This document shows positions 12,140 through 22,719 of a stretch of DNA of 64,000 nt, in pieces (position 1 is the stretch's first letter; each line of letters starts with the position of its first letter). The notes beneath the pieces were generated by a model. The model had not been told where the DNA came from and made no database searches. It saw only the letters and a program-made list of their open reading frames with translations. The position numbers were made by a program, and so were the translations under genes. The stretch comes from Cheiracanthium punctorium. Taxonomy: Eukaryota; Arthropoda; Arachnida; Araneae; Cheiracanthiidae. The stretch lies in NCBI GenBank assembly GCA_038373885.1, contig JAWZYV010013541.1, forward strand, positions 496,001 through 560,000, written 5' to 3'.

Positions 12140-13980
12140 TTAGTTTTACCTGGTAACCAAACCATTTCAACTCAAAAGGAACACACGGTTACTATTTAAC
12201 TGAAATGATTGTGAATGTAACGATCTTCATCCATCCAATCAAAGGCCCTTAGTCATCACACACATTATCGTGATTTGTTAACTATATGTTGATGGCTCTG
12301 CTGCATTACGTTGTCGTTTGTTTGATTCTTTATGCATGAAAACCTATTGGGGATTTAAAACAACATAACGTAAACATCTGCCATCCTTTCAGACTCATTC
12401 CGTTCCGAAACTGCTTTCGCCTGCAAAGACCCTGGATTTGTGCCCAAGCAGCATAATGTGGTACAGGGCCAGGCATTAAAGTTTGGTATCTTGCAACAGT
12501 TCTGATTACTTAACAACGTTTCGTCTCATGTAGCTCACTGTATTGATAGTAACATTATACATGCCATTGTATATATTTTCTTCCATTGTACATTTCACTT
12601 TAATAGTAATAATTTCTATATTTCTTTTGAAGACTAATACATGAAAACAAGTTAGAATTTTTGGAAAACTTTCTAGTTAGATACATTGAAGTTTTCATTT
12701 TTAAAGTTAAAATGACAAACTGAATTGAAACGACAAAAAGCTTTTCATTTATTTCCTCTGACAAGTCATTTTTTCATCATATGACGGTATTGTACAACAA
12801 GAAAAGAAATCAATTCTTCTTTATTCTGTAAAAGAAAACTTTCCATCTCTATTTTGTTTGATATTTATTAGGTAAATAAATCTCAAGTAGCAATTAACGT
12901 GAGAAAATTAATGACCAGCTTTCCAATATGAAATATTTGTTTTACAAGCAGAATCAAAGTTCTGATACATTTCTACATTAAACGCTTCATTAAAATAAAG
13001 TAAGATGACAAAGTGAAAAGTAAGGCTGACAAAGAATGCTTTAGATTAGCCTGATAAACTGAACATTATATGGCGTATGAAAATTGCTTTTCAATATTCT
13101 GCATTCAAAATTCAAAGTTAAAATCACTGCTCTTTAAGTAAACAAATTTCAAAAGCCTGGATATATTTCTGCTCCAAACATATATTTTTGATAAATCCTG
13201 ATTAGCAAAAAATGACTGCTAATTTGCGGCTCATAACGATTACTGTTAGATACAACGCCATGCTTAAACCACAAACTCTGCTTAATTGTGAATAGTTTAG
13301 CTTAGTTTTATTCTATACTAGTTTTCATGCAGCTCATATTTGATTGAAAATAATGTAAACTATATACAAAGTTCATTCAACATAGGAAATGCAATTTGTG
13401 CATACAATTTTAGGTTCACAAATTCATACAATCTTTAATATTGTTTCATATTTGGAAAAATAGAGAATTATTTTTTTCATATAATCTCAAAGTTCACTTC
13501 TTAAAAAAAATACAATACAGTATGAAATACAAAATGATTGTAATCCAGTCTCAATTTCTCGTTATCTCTTCTTTTTGAACTTTTGTATGCCAGACTAACA
13601 TTTCCAATTTACGCATTTGCGAAGCAATAACAAGGGAATCGGAGATAGCATTTCGCATGAAATGGAAAATTTTCAATTGCAAAATGTCTGAGAAATAAAT
13701 ATGTTAGACTTATGAAATACAGATTCATTATCTTTCTGGTAACCATAGATACGGAATTTCAAAATCGTCGAAAACTTTAGCCATTAAAATTTGATTCAGA
13801 CAGTTTCAATTTCTTAAAAATGAAAGACTGATTTTGATTCAATAATTATTTACTGCACATAAATGAAGCAGAAAACCAAAATAACGGGATGCGCACTTTT
13901 TGATAATGTGAGAAAAACAATGGAAAATCTGGCATAAAATATCCATTTTAACTCTAAATTTTATAATAATGTTTGATTGG
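12140..13980. other. AT-rich stretch, no gene seen
   Basis: No supported coding region or structured repeat. Confidence 0.4.
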
Positions 13981-14169
13981 TTGCCTCATTGGTGTCGTGT
14001 CCGCAGGAGATGAAGCAAATACAAATAGGCGAGTTTCTCGTGACGTCAAGAACTGATCTGGTGGGCGAACAAGCAGATATGTTGGGTTAGTTCGCACACA
14101 CCAATTCTCTTGGTGGGCAGAGCACACCAATCGATTAATCGCAGGTAAGGCAGGTAATCGCGGTTTCTT

Positions 14170-14634
14170 TATAAACAGGAAAATGGCTAAAGAAACATTC
14201 TATCAAGCCTTGGCTTCGCCGTGGCACAGTGGTTATGCCACTGAAAATGGTAGATGGCCTAAGTGTGAAGGTCCCGGGTTCGGGACCCATCGCGCGGCTG
14301 TCGATATAACGGTCTGGAGTTTTGGTAGGTTTTCTCCAGATGTAACGTGAATACGCGTTAGAACCCCTTAGAAAGTCCTCCTACCAAGGCATCCCCCTTG
14401 TCAGATTGCCCTAGTGTAGCGTTGCCATAATCACACACACACATTCTATCAAGCCTTCGATTCAGGTTCGAATCCCAGCTCGAGCATGGGTGTGAACTCG
14501 TCCGTCCCTTTATAGGAGGTAACTCTGGCCGTCCTTTCGGGGCTCAAATAATAAAATGGCCAGTGATTTAGGCCTTAGTAGTGGCCAATACCTCGATGAT
14601 CAAGTTCCCACCCATTTAAAAAAAATGTAAACGT
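14170..14634 (+). mobile_element. tRNA-type SINE B, split by SINE A
   Basis: Head at about 14170-14211 and remainder at 14441-14634, matching the uninterrupted copy at 45537-45746 in order. Shared landmarks are an A-box-like head, the B box (GGTTCGAATCC, about 14467), GGTGTGAACTCGTCC, TATAGGAGGTAACTC, AATAAAATGGCCAGTG, TAGTGGCCAAT and a 3' A-run. The break coincides with the 17-bp target duplication of SINE A. Pol III-derived and non-coding. Confidence 0.75.
14212..14440 (+). mobile_element. tRNA-derived SINE A, complete
   Basis: Pol III A box TGGCACAGTGG at 14222-14232 and B box GGTTCGGGACC at 14277-14287, followed by a family-specific body and a short CA-rich tail. It is flanked by an exact 17-bp direct repeat, ACATTCTATCAAGCCTT, at 14195-14211 and 14441-14457, the target-site duplication of LINE-mediated insertion. 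Other copies are at 22460-22700 (plus), about 20224-20270 (3' end only) and 24658-24880 (minus). Its 3' tail differs from the 22460 copy, suggesting subfamilies. Confidence 0.88.
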
Positions 14635-15003
14635 GAATCTCATCTAGAGCCGTGAGCAGAAATAATACATTTGGATATGTCAATATTATTATCAGCATAG
14701 AACTGTCCGCTAAAGAGAAACTGTCCAAGGAAAACCAGAGATCTTATTTCTCATGGAATAATTGTTACCAGAACCCCGAAAGTCTGGACTTCTGCCTATT
14801 CGTCCACCGAAGGAAGATGATTTCCTTCAACCACACAAAATACGGGAGTCATCCCTTCCTATCTGTCCTCCGGGAGACGTGCCCTCTACGGGTTTTACGA
14901 TCCCTCGAGGGATATTGCAATGCTCTTTATTTTAATTAAAGTTATCCATTGCAAATACGACCACTTTGAATTTTTGGTCAACTGTTAAATGCAGCTAAAT
15001 TAT

Positions 15004-15330
15004 TGAGGGTATTCCAAAAACATAGTAACAGGCTTTAATTCTTTATCTATTGAAGATAAATGGGAATAATAAATTGAAAAATAAAAGTTCAGAAGAAGTT
15101 CGGAAATAACACTGCTTTCAGAAAAAGTTTTTCACATTTATTTTCAAAAAGTCACATTTTTGAAAATTTGTATACGACCCCCTTCCAAAAAAATTCACAT
15201 GCATTAATGAATGGATCTGCAAAATTTCAGCCTTTCATCATTATGCGTGAGATATCTTTGAACAAAGATGACCGGGTGGCTGCACATGAATCCAAACACA
15301 TACTGTTAGGGGGGTGGTAATATATATATA
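15004..15330 (+). mobile_element. left arm of a mariner-type MITE
   Basis: GAGGGTATTCCAAAAACAT, then CTTTAATTCTTTATCTATTG and TTTTCAAAAAGTCACATTTT, is the inverted partner of 17215-17496. The two match the arms of the intact fold-back at 29861-30324. The arms here are separated by about 1.9 kb containing the reverse transcriptase. Confidence 0.6.
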
Positions 15331-15347
15331 TGTCTGTTATGCATTAG

Positions 15348-16136
15348 TATTATATAAAACGTAATGATTACTCTATCTCTATAGGAAATAGTTATGATCT
15401 ACGCAATACAATATGTACTATTAGTAATATTACCTCTTTATATACCTATGATTTTAAAGATCTATTCAACAATATTCCTCTTGACGACCTTTACAATGTA
15501 ATTAATGAATTATTTGAAACTTGTGTTAACAATATTCAGCTCCCTTCCCATGTTGATGTAACATATTTCAGTTGTCTATCTAAATTTATTATCTATAATA
15601 ATTTTATTCTACATAACAATAAAATATATCTACAAAATCATGGTATACCACAAGGTGGTTCAGCATCTAGCTACCTTGCAGATCTTTACTTATATTACTA
15701 TGAAAAAGAATATACTAATACACACATCATTCTTAAACGATATATAGATGATATCTTACTTGTAAACACTACTAATAATAATAACATTATCTTCCCCATA
15801 AAATATCCATCTGCTCTGGAATTAATTAAAAATGATATGCTTAACAATTCTGTTAGTTTTCTAGATCTAAGTATCTCCATCACTCCTAGAAATAGCCTTA
15901 GTTTCAATATATATGATAAGCGTAAAGATTTTAGCTTTAAAGTAAATAGCTTTACTCATTTTTCCTCCTGCTTACATAAATCTGTATTTCGCAATATCAT
16001 CTATAATCACTGCTGTAGAATCAAGTTTCTATGTTCTGATGATTTCAAAGTCTCCAATTTTAAATCTCTATTTCTGTCAGCTAGACAATACAACTATCCC
16101 ACTAAGTTCCTAAAATCCATTATATACAATTCTTGA
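15348..16136 (+). CDS. reverse transcriptase fragment, Penelope-like or related
   Basis: An uninterrupted frame of about 262 codons, open on the left after a stop at 15345-15347 and ending at a TGA at 16134-16136. In order it shows an RT motif A segment (YDFKDLFNNIPL, around codon 31), a motif B segment (GIPQGGSASSYLADLYLYYYE, given here in part as IPQGG..SSYLADLYL, around codons 100-120), motif C YIDD (around codon 134) and FLDLSI (around codon 172). FLDL after YxDD is typical of Penelope-like and related RTs. The N-terminal fingers are missing, so it is 5'-truncated. No GIY-YIG endonuclease follows. A 3' region of about 190 bases and an A-run (16325-16345) come next. With no frame break it is either young or recently active; exact family placement is uncertain. 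Confidence 0.8.
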   Translation, partial: YYIKRNDYSISIGNSYDLRNTICTISNITSLYTYDFKDLFNNIPLDDLYNVINELFETCVNNIQLPSHVDVTYFSCLSKFIIYNNFILHNNKIYLQNHGIPQGGSASSYLADLYLYYYEKEYTNTHIILKRYIDDILLVNTTNNNNIIFPIKYPSALELIKNDMLNNSVSFLDLSISITPRNSLSFNIYDKRKDFSFKVNSFTHFSSCLHKSVFRNIIYNHCCRIKFLCSDDFKVSNFKSLFLSARQYNYPTKFLKSIIYNS

Positions 16137-16324
16137 AAATGATGTGTCTAATGTCTTTGTTAATTTACTGGAGGTTGGGTGGGGTTTTGGTTTTAAGTTT
16201 GTAATTGGATGGTTGGGTTGGGCGGAGGAAGTTTTTCTCTTATATATATAAAAATAAAAAAAAGTAATATGTTTAAAAACAATTTGGATGTGTTTATGCA
16301 TGCATATATATATCTGGAGGAATT

Positions 16325-16345
16325 AAAAAAAAAAAAAAAAAAAAA
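16325..16345 (+). repeat. poly(A) tract after the RT element
   Basis: About 21 A residues, 190 bases downstream of the RT stop. It may be the poly(A) tail of the retroelement. No clear target duplication was found around it. Confidence 0.6.
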
Positions 16346-17073
16346 CGGGGTTCCTATATTGTGATTATTCTGTTCTAAACATTATTTTTTTCTTATTTAC
16401 TAGATTAATCTTCTGTCATACAATAACTTATTATACATACTTAGTCAATAATAATAATCATTATATTTTTTAAACAATATGTTATATTTAATTTTGCTAT
16501 AATATTTATTTTATTCAATCTTTTAAATTTATTATTATTCAATATATATTTATTATATTAATATACCTGGATATTCTTAAAATTTAATAATATTACCTAT
16601 TAGTATTTGGCAACTCCTAAACTTTCTTCTTTCCACTTTTACACATTTATTTAGTGGCAACACCATTTTTCACTTTTTACAATTCTTAGCATTGGCAACA
16701 CATATCAACTGTTCAAAATAAATTTCCATGTGCTCAAGGTATGGTATGTAAAATTATCTTTCTAATTTTTGTTATCTTTTTGATTTCTTCTTTCCTTTAT
16801 ATAGTAGGGTAGGGCCCAGATGTGTGGAGTTAATATCTCTTCTGATATGCCACACAACCGAAACCCTACTATTTGGTTTACTGTAAATTATAATCCACTG
16901 TTTGTGGTCCCTGAAGATGGTGACAGTGGTTATAATTTCCGTTCCATTATACTATCACAATAATTCTTGCACTTTATTTGGTTTCAAAATCTGGTTTCTA
17001 ATTCTTGATAATAGCTGTTACTTTTCTGCGAGATATGTCTTATTTGTAGTATGTTTTGTGTTTTACTTGTTAG

Positions 17074-17074
<1 letters not shown>

Positions 17075-17117
<43 letters not shown>
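17075..17117. repeat. (TA)n microsatellite
   Basis: Pure TA dinucleotide run of about 42 bases. Confidence 0.95.
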
Positions 17118-17119
<2 letters not shown>

Positions 17120-17214
17120 CTCTTCTTTCGTAATTTCTGTGCGACCCTTGAAAAGCTGAAAAGCGATCAATCCACGTGATTTTCCCTTCGGGAGCTATTG
17201 GAAAATGGCTGGTT

Positions 17215-17496
17215 TAAGTTAACAAACTTTTATCTTTGTCACTTTTTCAAATATAATTCTGAAATTTTGTCAATCACCTCATTAGTGTATGGGGCACATT
17301 TTACTAATCGGGAATTATTTGTACAGTTTCACATACAAATTTTTAAAATGTCGCTTTTTAAAAATTAACGAGATTAATTTTTTCTGAACTGAGTCTTTAT
17401 TCCAACCTTATTCTGAACATTTTATTTTCAATTTACATTGCCCACTTATAATAGATATAGAATTGAATCCCGTTACTACCTTTTTGAGACACCCTG
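17215..17496 (-). mobile_element. right arm of a mariner-type MITE
   Basis: Ends GAGACACCCTG followed by TA, the usual end and target of a Tc1/mariner-type element. Reverse complement runs CAGGGTGTCTCAAAAAGG, then TTCTATATCTATTATAAGTG, and matches 15004-15330. Confidence 0.65.
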
Positions 17497-17577
17497 TATA
17501 TTTATGTTTTTTTTCTTCTTCCATTTATAATATTCCATGTATTTTCACAGCACATATAAAAGAATTCGAACCAGCAC

Positions 17578-17764
17578 CTGAAATAAGAGTTTTCTAGTCA
17601 AAAAATACAACATTTCTTCCATCCACTCGACATTCATAGAGCTTCCCATTTCCTCCCACGAAAACACGGCTGCAAACAAAGGTACTATTGAATTATAGGA
17701 AAAGATCAAATAACACATGTTACGGATGTAGTCGTTAGAACCTGATCCGCAGAGAGAAATATAC
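17578..17764 (-). CDS. candidate protein-coding exon, unknown gene
   Basis: On the minus strand an excellent 3' splice site (pyrimidine-rich TTTTCTATTTCCAG) precedes an open frame that begins one base in (G|TAT). The peptide starts YISLCGSGSNDYIRNMCYL, continues through a hydrophobic stretch containing VPLFAAVFSW, and then an acidic segment with WEEMGSSMNVEWMEEM. A possible donor CAG|GTGCTG lies at its end (17577/17578). If it is not spliced there, the frame reads on to a TGA at 17545-17547. The residue pattern looks like a real protein with a membrane or buried helix, but I do not recognise the family. The acceptor phase fits the donor of the candidate exon at 32552-32697 (GG + G gives a glycine codon). 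Confidence 0.5.
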
Positions 17765-18034
17765 CTGGAAATAGAAAACAAAGGAAAATTTGAGAAAAAA
17801 AACTTTCAGTTCTATTTATTGACGCAAAATGTATCAAGAGTTAGCAGCATGTGTGGACAATTCCTTATCCATTTTTATGTGTGCGCAACTTGCATCATTT
17901 TAATTGTACTCAATTTTAAAATATAAGGGTAAATTTCTATTATGTTTAAATTCGTGATTTATGTGCTTTTTATATTTCAGTGCTTTCTGAAAAGTATATT
18001 TTCAACTCCATAAACATATTCTGTAATATATATA

Positions 18035-18892
18035 CAGGGTGGCAATAAAAAACTTTGATGCTTTATAGACTTCTAGGGGTCGGTCTGTTCAACCGATCGA
18101 GATGGAAGTTCAAAAGTTGTTATTTAGATGGAGGTATGGGCTCGAGATTTTCTGAACGGCAACAAAGTAGCGCTCACGTATCCAGTTATAGCTACAGAAA
18201 CTCCAAATTTTCGAAAGGCAATAGTTTTCTTTTTCCGTTGCAAAATGCTCAGTTCATGCAAAAACTCAAAAAAGTGTTTGAACGGTACGTATATCACCAA
18301 AAAATGAACGCATTATGCAAGCACGAAAACCGCTTTGTGAAAGACTAATAAAATCACGAACCTGGCATACGGGTGTAAATTTGCATATGACTCAGGGAAG
18401 ATATCAATCACAGATCCACGTTTGTGAGATATTCAGCATTCACTAAGCCATTATTGCACGCACAAAATTCAGGTAAACTTTCGCTGTCATTGCATCCTTT
18501 CCCACAATCTGAAGAAAGGACTGACATATCCAGACTGCTTTTTATTGGTCTTTTACGCTGAATATCTGGTGAAGGTCGTTTTATGATTGGTGTCTTGAGC
18601 CTCTGTCATACGCGAATTTCCCCACTTGTACCCCGATCCTTTTTATATTGGCTGTTGTGATATACGTACTGTTAGAACGGTATATAGGGTTTTTGCGACT
18701 TAAAAATATAGGTACTGCTATTCGAAAATTTAGATTTTCTTTACCTGCAGCCTTAATCGTGAATTCTACTTGGATGCCATTCACAGAATCTCGATCCCAT
18801 GTCTCTGAATAATTATCTTTAAATTTCATCTCGATCAGTTGAACAGACCGGCCCTAGATGTCTATATACGGGCTTTTTCTATAGCCACCATG
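18035..18892. mobile_element. fold-back Tc1/mariner-type element with ~250-bp TIRs
   Basis: Ends CAGGGTGGC (left) and GCCACCATG (right), each flanked by TA, the mariner target. The arms, about 18035-18300 and 18645-18892, are inverted copies: left CGGTCTGTTCAACCGATCGAGATG pairs with right CATCTCGATCAGTTGAACAG, and GGTACGTATATCAC pairs with GTGATATACGTACTG. The interior is short and shows no transposase, so it is non-autonomous. Open frames on both strands are by-products. Confidence 0.8.
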
Positions 18893-19514
18893 TATATAAT
18901 CATACTCAATAATTAATAAGATTCCCGTATGATTTCCAGAATACTGCAAACTTTAAAGAAATTATTCTTATTTTATGATATAGAAAGTGATCTGTTTTTA
19001 GCAGAAGTAAATAATGCTAACTAAAGATAAATACATTTAATGGAAAAAAAATTCCTAGCAAAGAGAGGCGAAAATAAAACAAACAGAAAGAATCACTTAT
19101 TGAAAATATGTAATATATTCAAATACAGTGAAATTCAGAAATCAAAACTTTTTTAAAGTATAAGAAAAATATTTATTAGAATTGCTTACAGAAGGTGTGG
19201 CGTAAATGCAATTCTTCACCAAAATTTCACGTAAATCGGCCGTTATTTTAAAGTTTACATTGATTTTATTGAAACGACATTTAAATTTTCTAATTTATAC
19301 CCCATTTCAATTAAAAAAATGGATATTTCATTAAAGTTTTATTTTATTAAGTGTCCCGAGGGTAGGGACCTTACCTTAAGAAAAACGTACACCTTTTCAA
19401 AAGAGTCTACAAGAAATGTATTTCTAAGAAATTTTACGACAGCGTAACAAAAGTGAATAGAAATCTAACTTAAAAAACCCGATCAGTTTGCTATAATATT
19501 ATTTAAAATATATA

Positions 19515-20063
19515 ATGTACTCGTATAAATTAAACAACTATTGGCAGAGAATCAAACACATAATTTCAGATTTAAACCACATAATAACGAGGTTTTTAAA
19601 TGACGAGTTTGGAAAACCCTTATCGATATTTTTCGAAAATGAACAGAAGTCTTATTTTGACAACCATTCCTCGAGCTCTCATTATAGTTGGACCACTGCA
19701 GAAGTGTTGTGTATCGTAAAATGTCAAAGAAAGCAATATGTTTCAGGGTTTAAGAAAAGGAAACTTATTTCTCCCTTCAGCAAACGCAAGTTTTTGAAGA
19801 AACTTGACACATTCCCGTTTGATTTGCAGAACACCGTGTCAAATATAAGTTATTACTGTGACAAGCACAGAATTAGGATACGAAATTTTGAAATTTCTTT
19901 GGCATCAAAATTAAATTTCTTAAACCGTGGAAAAGTATTTTTGAGTCTTTTCTTAAACAGCGTTATTCAATGCTATTTACTTTGCTGGGGTTATTTTATT
20001 TCACTCATATTTGACAGTTGTAATTTAAATGTAAATAAAAATGTCGTGCAAACCAGACAATGA
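19515..20063 (+). CDS. orphan ORF, 182 codons, function unknown
   Basis: The longest ATG-started frame in the window. The protein is rich in Asn, Ser, Phe and Lys. It has a basic middle (QRKQYVSGFKKRKLISPFSK, residues about 76-95) and a long hydrophobic segment near the C-terminus (about residues 141-168, containing FLSLFLNSVIQCYLLCWGYF) that could be a membrane helix. No known domain is recognised, and no promoter or splice signal is evident. In DNA of this composition a frame this long is unlikely, but not impossible, by chance. It could be a decayed transposon ORF, an orphan gene or noise. Confidence 0.3.
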   Translation: MYSYKLNNYWQRIKHIISDLNHIITRFLNDEFGKPLSIFFENEQKSYFDNHSSSSHYSWTTAEVLCIVKCQRKQYVSGFKKRKLISPFSKRKFLKKLDTFPFDLQNTVSNISYYCDKHRIRIRNFEISLASKLNFLNRGKVFLSLFLNSVIQCYLLCWGYFISLIFDSCNLNVNKNVVQTRQ

Positions 20064-20223
20064 CGATATTGGTCTTCAAATACTATTTTATTAAATATGT
20101 GATATTATATATAAGGTATCCAGAATTTATGACACTTTATAAAATTTACAGGAAAATCATAACGACAGTCGTAGATGAGAATATAAAGAATCTTAAGTCT
20201 GGTACCCATTAAACAACATTACT

Positions 20224-20270
20224 ACTCGGCCTAGAGCCCATGCATAGCTAATCGGCCGTAACCCCACAAA
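20224..20270 (+). mobile_element. SINE A, 3' end fragment
   Basis: CGGCCTAGAGCCCATGCATA and CTAATCGGCCGTAACCCCAC match the 3' end of the full SINE at 22460-22700. The 5' part is absent. Confidence 0.8.
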
Positions 20271-20279
20271 CTTTGATTA

Positions 20280-22440
20280 TTTTTCTCATCTTTCTGAGAA
20301 ATTCTGAAGACTTTTTCATTTTTCTGAATATTGATATTTTACATGCAAATAAACATTTCATCAATTTGCAAATAATCATTTCACAGGGATAGTTTTAATG
20401 ATTTCGTCAATGCTAATGAAAATCCTTAAATGTGGAAATAGTTTACAAATAAGTTCTTTAAAAATATCTACCGGTACCTTTTAAAAATTTGAAATTAAAT
20501 ACATTTATTTGAAAAATGGTTCAAGTTGTATAAAACTTTATGTGAATATGTAAATGCTTTATTTTACATATGTTTAACCGTAATAATCTATCCCGATACT
20601 CTGAAAGCTCCAGATAATCATTGAAAGATATCTCGAAAGATATATATTTAACTAATAGTAGGGTATGTGTATCCCATTTAACCGTTTATTTTTCCCTCTG
20701 ATTGGTTTTCTAATTAAATATTTTAAAGGGTCTCTAAATCACTTAAAGAAAAATACGTGCTTGAAACCATTAATATTTTCGAAACATTTTGATATGGTGT
20801 TTAACAAATTTTCATTAGAGCATTCTAGTTCTCTAATCATGACATACGGATTTTAAAAGTTTTGAATATAGTTGAAACAATAAGTCTTCGATTACTCTTG
20901 TATTTTTTTGCCTTTAGATTTGCTTTTGCACGATGCTGTCCCAGCAGATCTTATGTGTCTGAAAAACATCTACTGTAGAATGAAAATTACAAAGAATAAT
21001 AAAATTTAAATTTAAACCTTTGTAATTAAAAAGAACATTACGAGAAAGTCTCGCATAAATTTTAAAATAATTTTATAATTCCTTCCATTAAATATTACTG
21101 AAAGGCAGCGTACGCTACAAACAACTGTGATTACCAAGAATGGATGAATGTTTTAAATCTAGAGATACTTAAAAGATCGTTATTTCTAAGACTTGGTTTC
21201 ACTCATGTCCTTAAACGTATTTCCCCCACCAAACTAAAGTAAACATATATGAATGTTCTGTACAATATCTGATGACATGAACCAGAATTTTTTATAAATA
21301 CAGTAAATAATTCTTTATGCCACTGTTTATTAAGCTGAAACTAAACATAAAAAAGACGTCGTTAATTCCTGATTTAAATTAAATAAACATCAATGCAGCT
21401 TGCAAGCAGAAGCTTGTTTTAGGCAATTAATGTGTATATATTAATTGTCAGTTTAAAATAATATTTTTTATTTTTAGCCTCACAAAGAATGCTTGAAAGA
21501 ATATCATATTAGTAAAAGCATTCTCAATATCTCAATAAGTATTTTGTAATTATTTCAAAATGCTTTCAAGACACACACAGACAATTTCTTAGAAATCATT
21601 ATTGTGAGTACTATGCACGGTAAAAAAATGAAAATGTTTGAACGACTGCAGTAAATTTGAACATTAAAACAGTCATTTTTTTTTATTAATCCTTTAATTA
21701 ACATGTTGCATATGCTAATTTTATTTTTAAATATTTCTGTAAACATGTGAACAATATTTTTTTTAATTCTCAGAACCCGATACGAAACACTTTTGAGAGC
21801 ATATTTTTCTTTTAATATTTATTTTCTATCAAATTTTAAAACTATTTTTAACTTAATTAAACAATAAGATTAGACAAATTCGCTTATAAAATTTTACACC
21901 TTTTTTTTTTTTTTTTTTCCCCTAGATAACAATAGCATGAAAATAGTTCGTCCTTCTTCTTTTCTTCCTCCTTCGTTTTTTCTCTCTATTTTTTTTTAGT
22001 AAAGTGTTAGTTTTTTTTATATGAAAAAAAATCTCAATCGTAACAATGTTATTCTTTTCTTCAAGATAAAGACAAAGAGGAAGAAACATCTGCAGGGAAT
22101 TCTTAATATATGCTACCTAAATTTTCTACAGCAGTTAAGGCAATCAACCTAATTTAGCACAAAATAAATAAGTAAATAAATAAAAATCTAATAATAATGC
22201 ATATATTGTTAAGTAAATTCTACTAAGTTGATTATTTTACTGTTGTAGACTTTTTTTTAAATCTGTGTAAGCTATTTATTAATGTTTATCGCTTTCCTCT
22301 TCAGTTTGTAATGGCTTTATTTTCTACTATTCAAATAAAACTAAATAATCAATATTCATGGTCTGCATCAGTTAAAGAATGTTACACCATGAAACTTTAT
22401 TTTGATTTTGAATGAAAAAATACCTTTGATCTGTTTGGTG
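20280..22440. other. AT-rich stretch, no gene seen
   Basis: Long unique AT-rich DNA with a T-run at about 21901-21918. No coding region is supported. Confidence 0.4.
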
Positions 22441-22459
22441 CCATTTCTTTGTAGGTTTA

Positions 22460-22700
22460 GCCTCATCATGCCACAGTGGTTATATCACTGGAAATGGTAG
22501 ATGGACAAAGTGTGAAGGTCCAGGGTTCGGGTCCCATCGCGCGTCCGTCGACCTAACCGTTCGGAGTTTTCCGTGGTTTTCACCGAAACTTAGCGCAATA
22601 CGTGTTAGGACGCCTTAGAAAGACCCGTACGGCGGGCACCCCTCCCTTCGGCCTAGAGCCCATGCATAGCTAATCGGCCGTAATCCCACAAACAAACAAA
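22460..22700 (+). mobile_element. tRNA-derived SINE A, complete
   Basis: A box TGCCACAGTGG (22469-22479) and B box GGTTCGGGTCC (22524-22534), a body with CGACCTAACCGTTCGGAGTT, and a 3' end with GCATAGCTAATCGGCCGTAA and a (CAAA)n tail. Flanked by an exact 13-bp direct repeat, CTTTGTAGGTTTA, at 22447-22459 and 22701-22713, its target-site duplication. Confidence 0.9.
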
Positions 22701-22719
22701 CTTTGTAGGTTTATGTAGT

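Noticed and set aside
14220..14290. tRNA gene
   Set aside because: A and B boxes are present but the body cannot form a full cloverleaf; it is a SINE with target duplications.
16188..16225. Similarity of AATTGGATGGTTGGGTTGGGC to sequence near 63276
   Set aside because: Short, G+T-rich, and the surroundings do not match; probably coincidence.
17161..17213. Minus-strand peptide HFPIAPEGKITWIDRFSAF downstream of the 17578 exon
   Set aside because: Protein-like, but its frame does not follow in phase from that exon and no consensus donor closes it.
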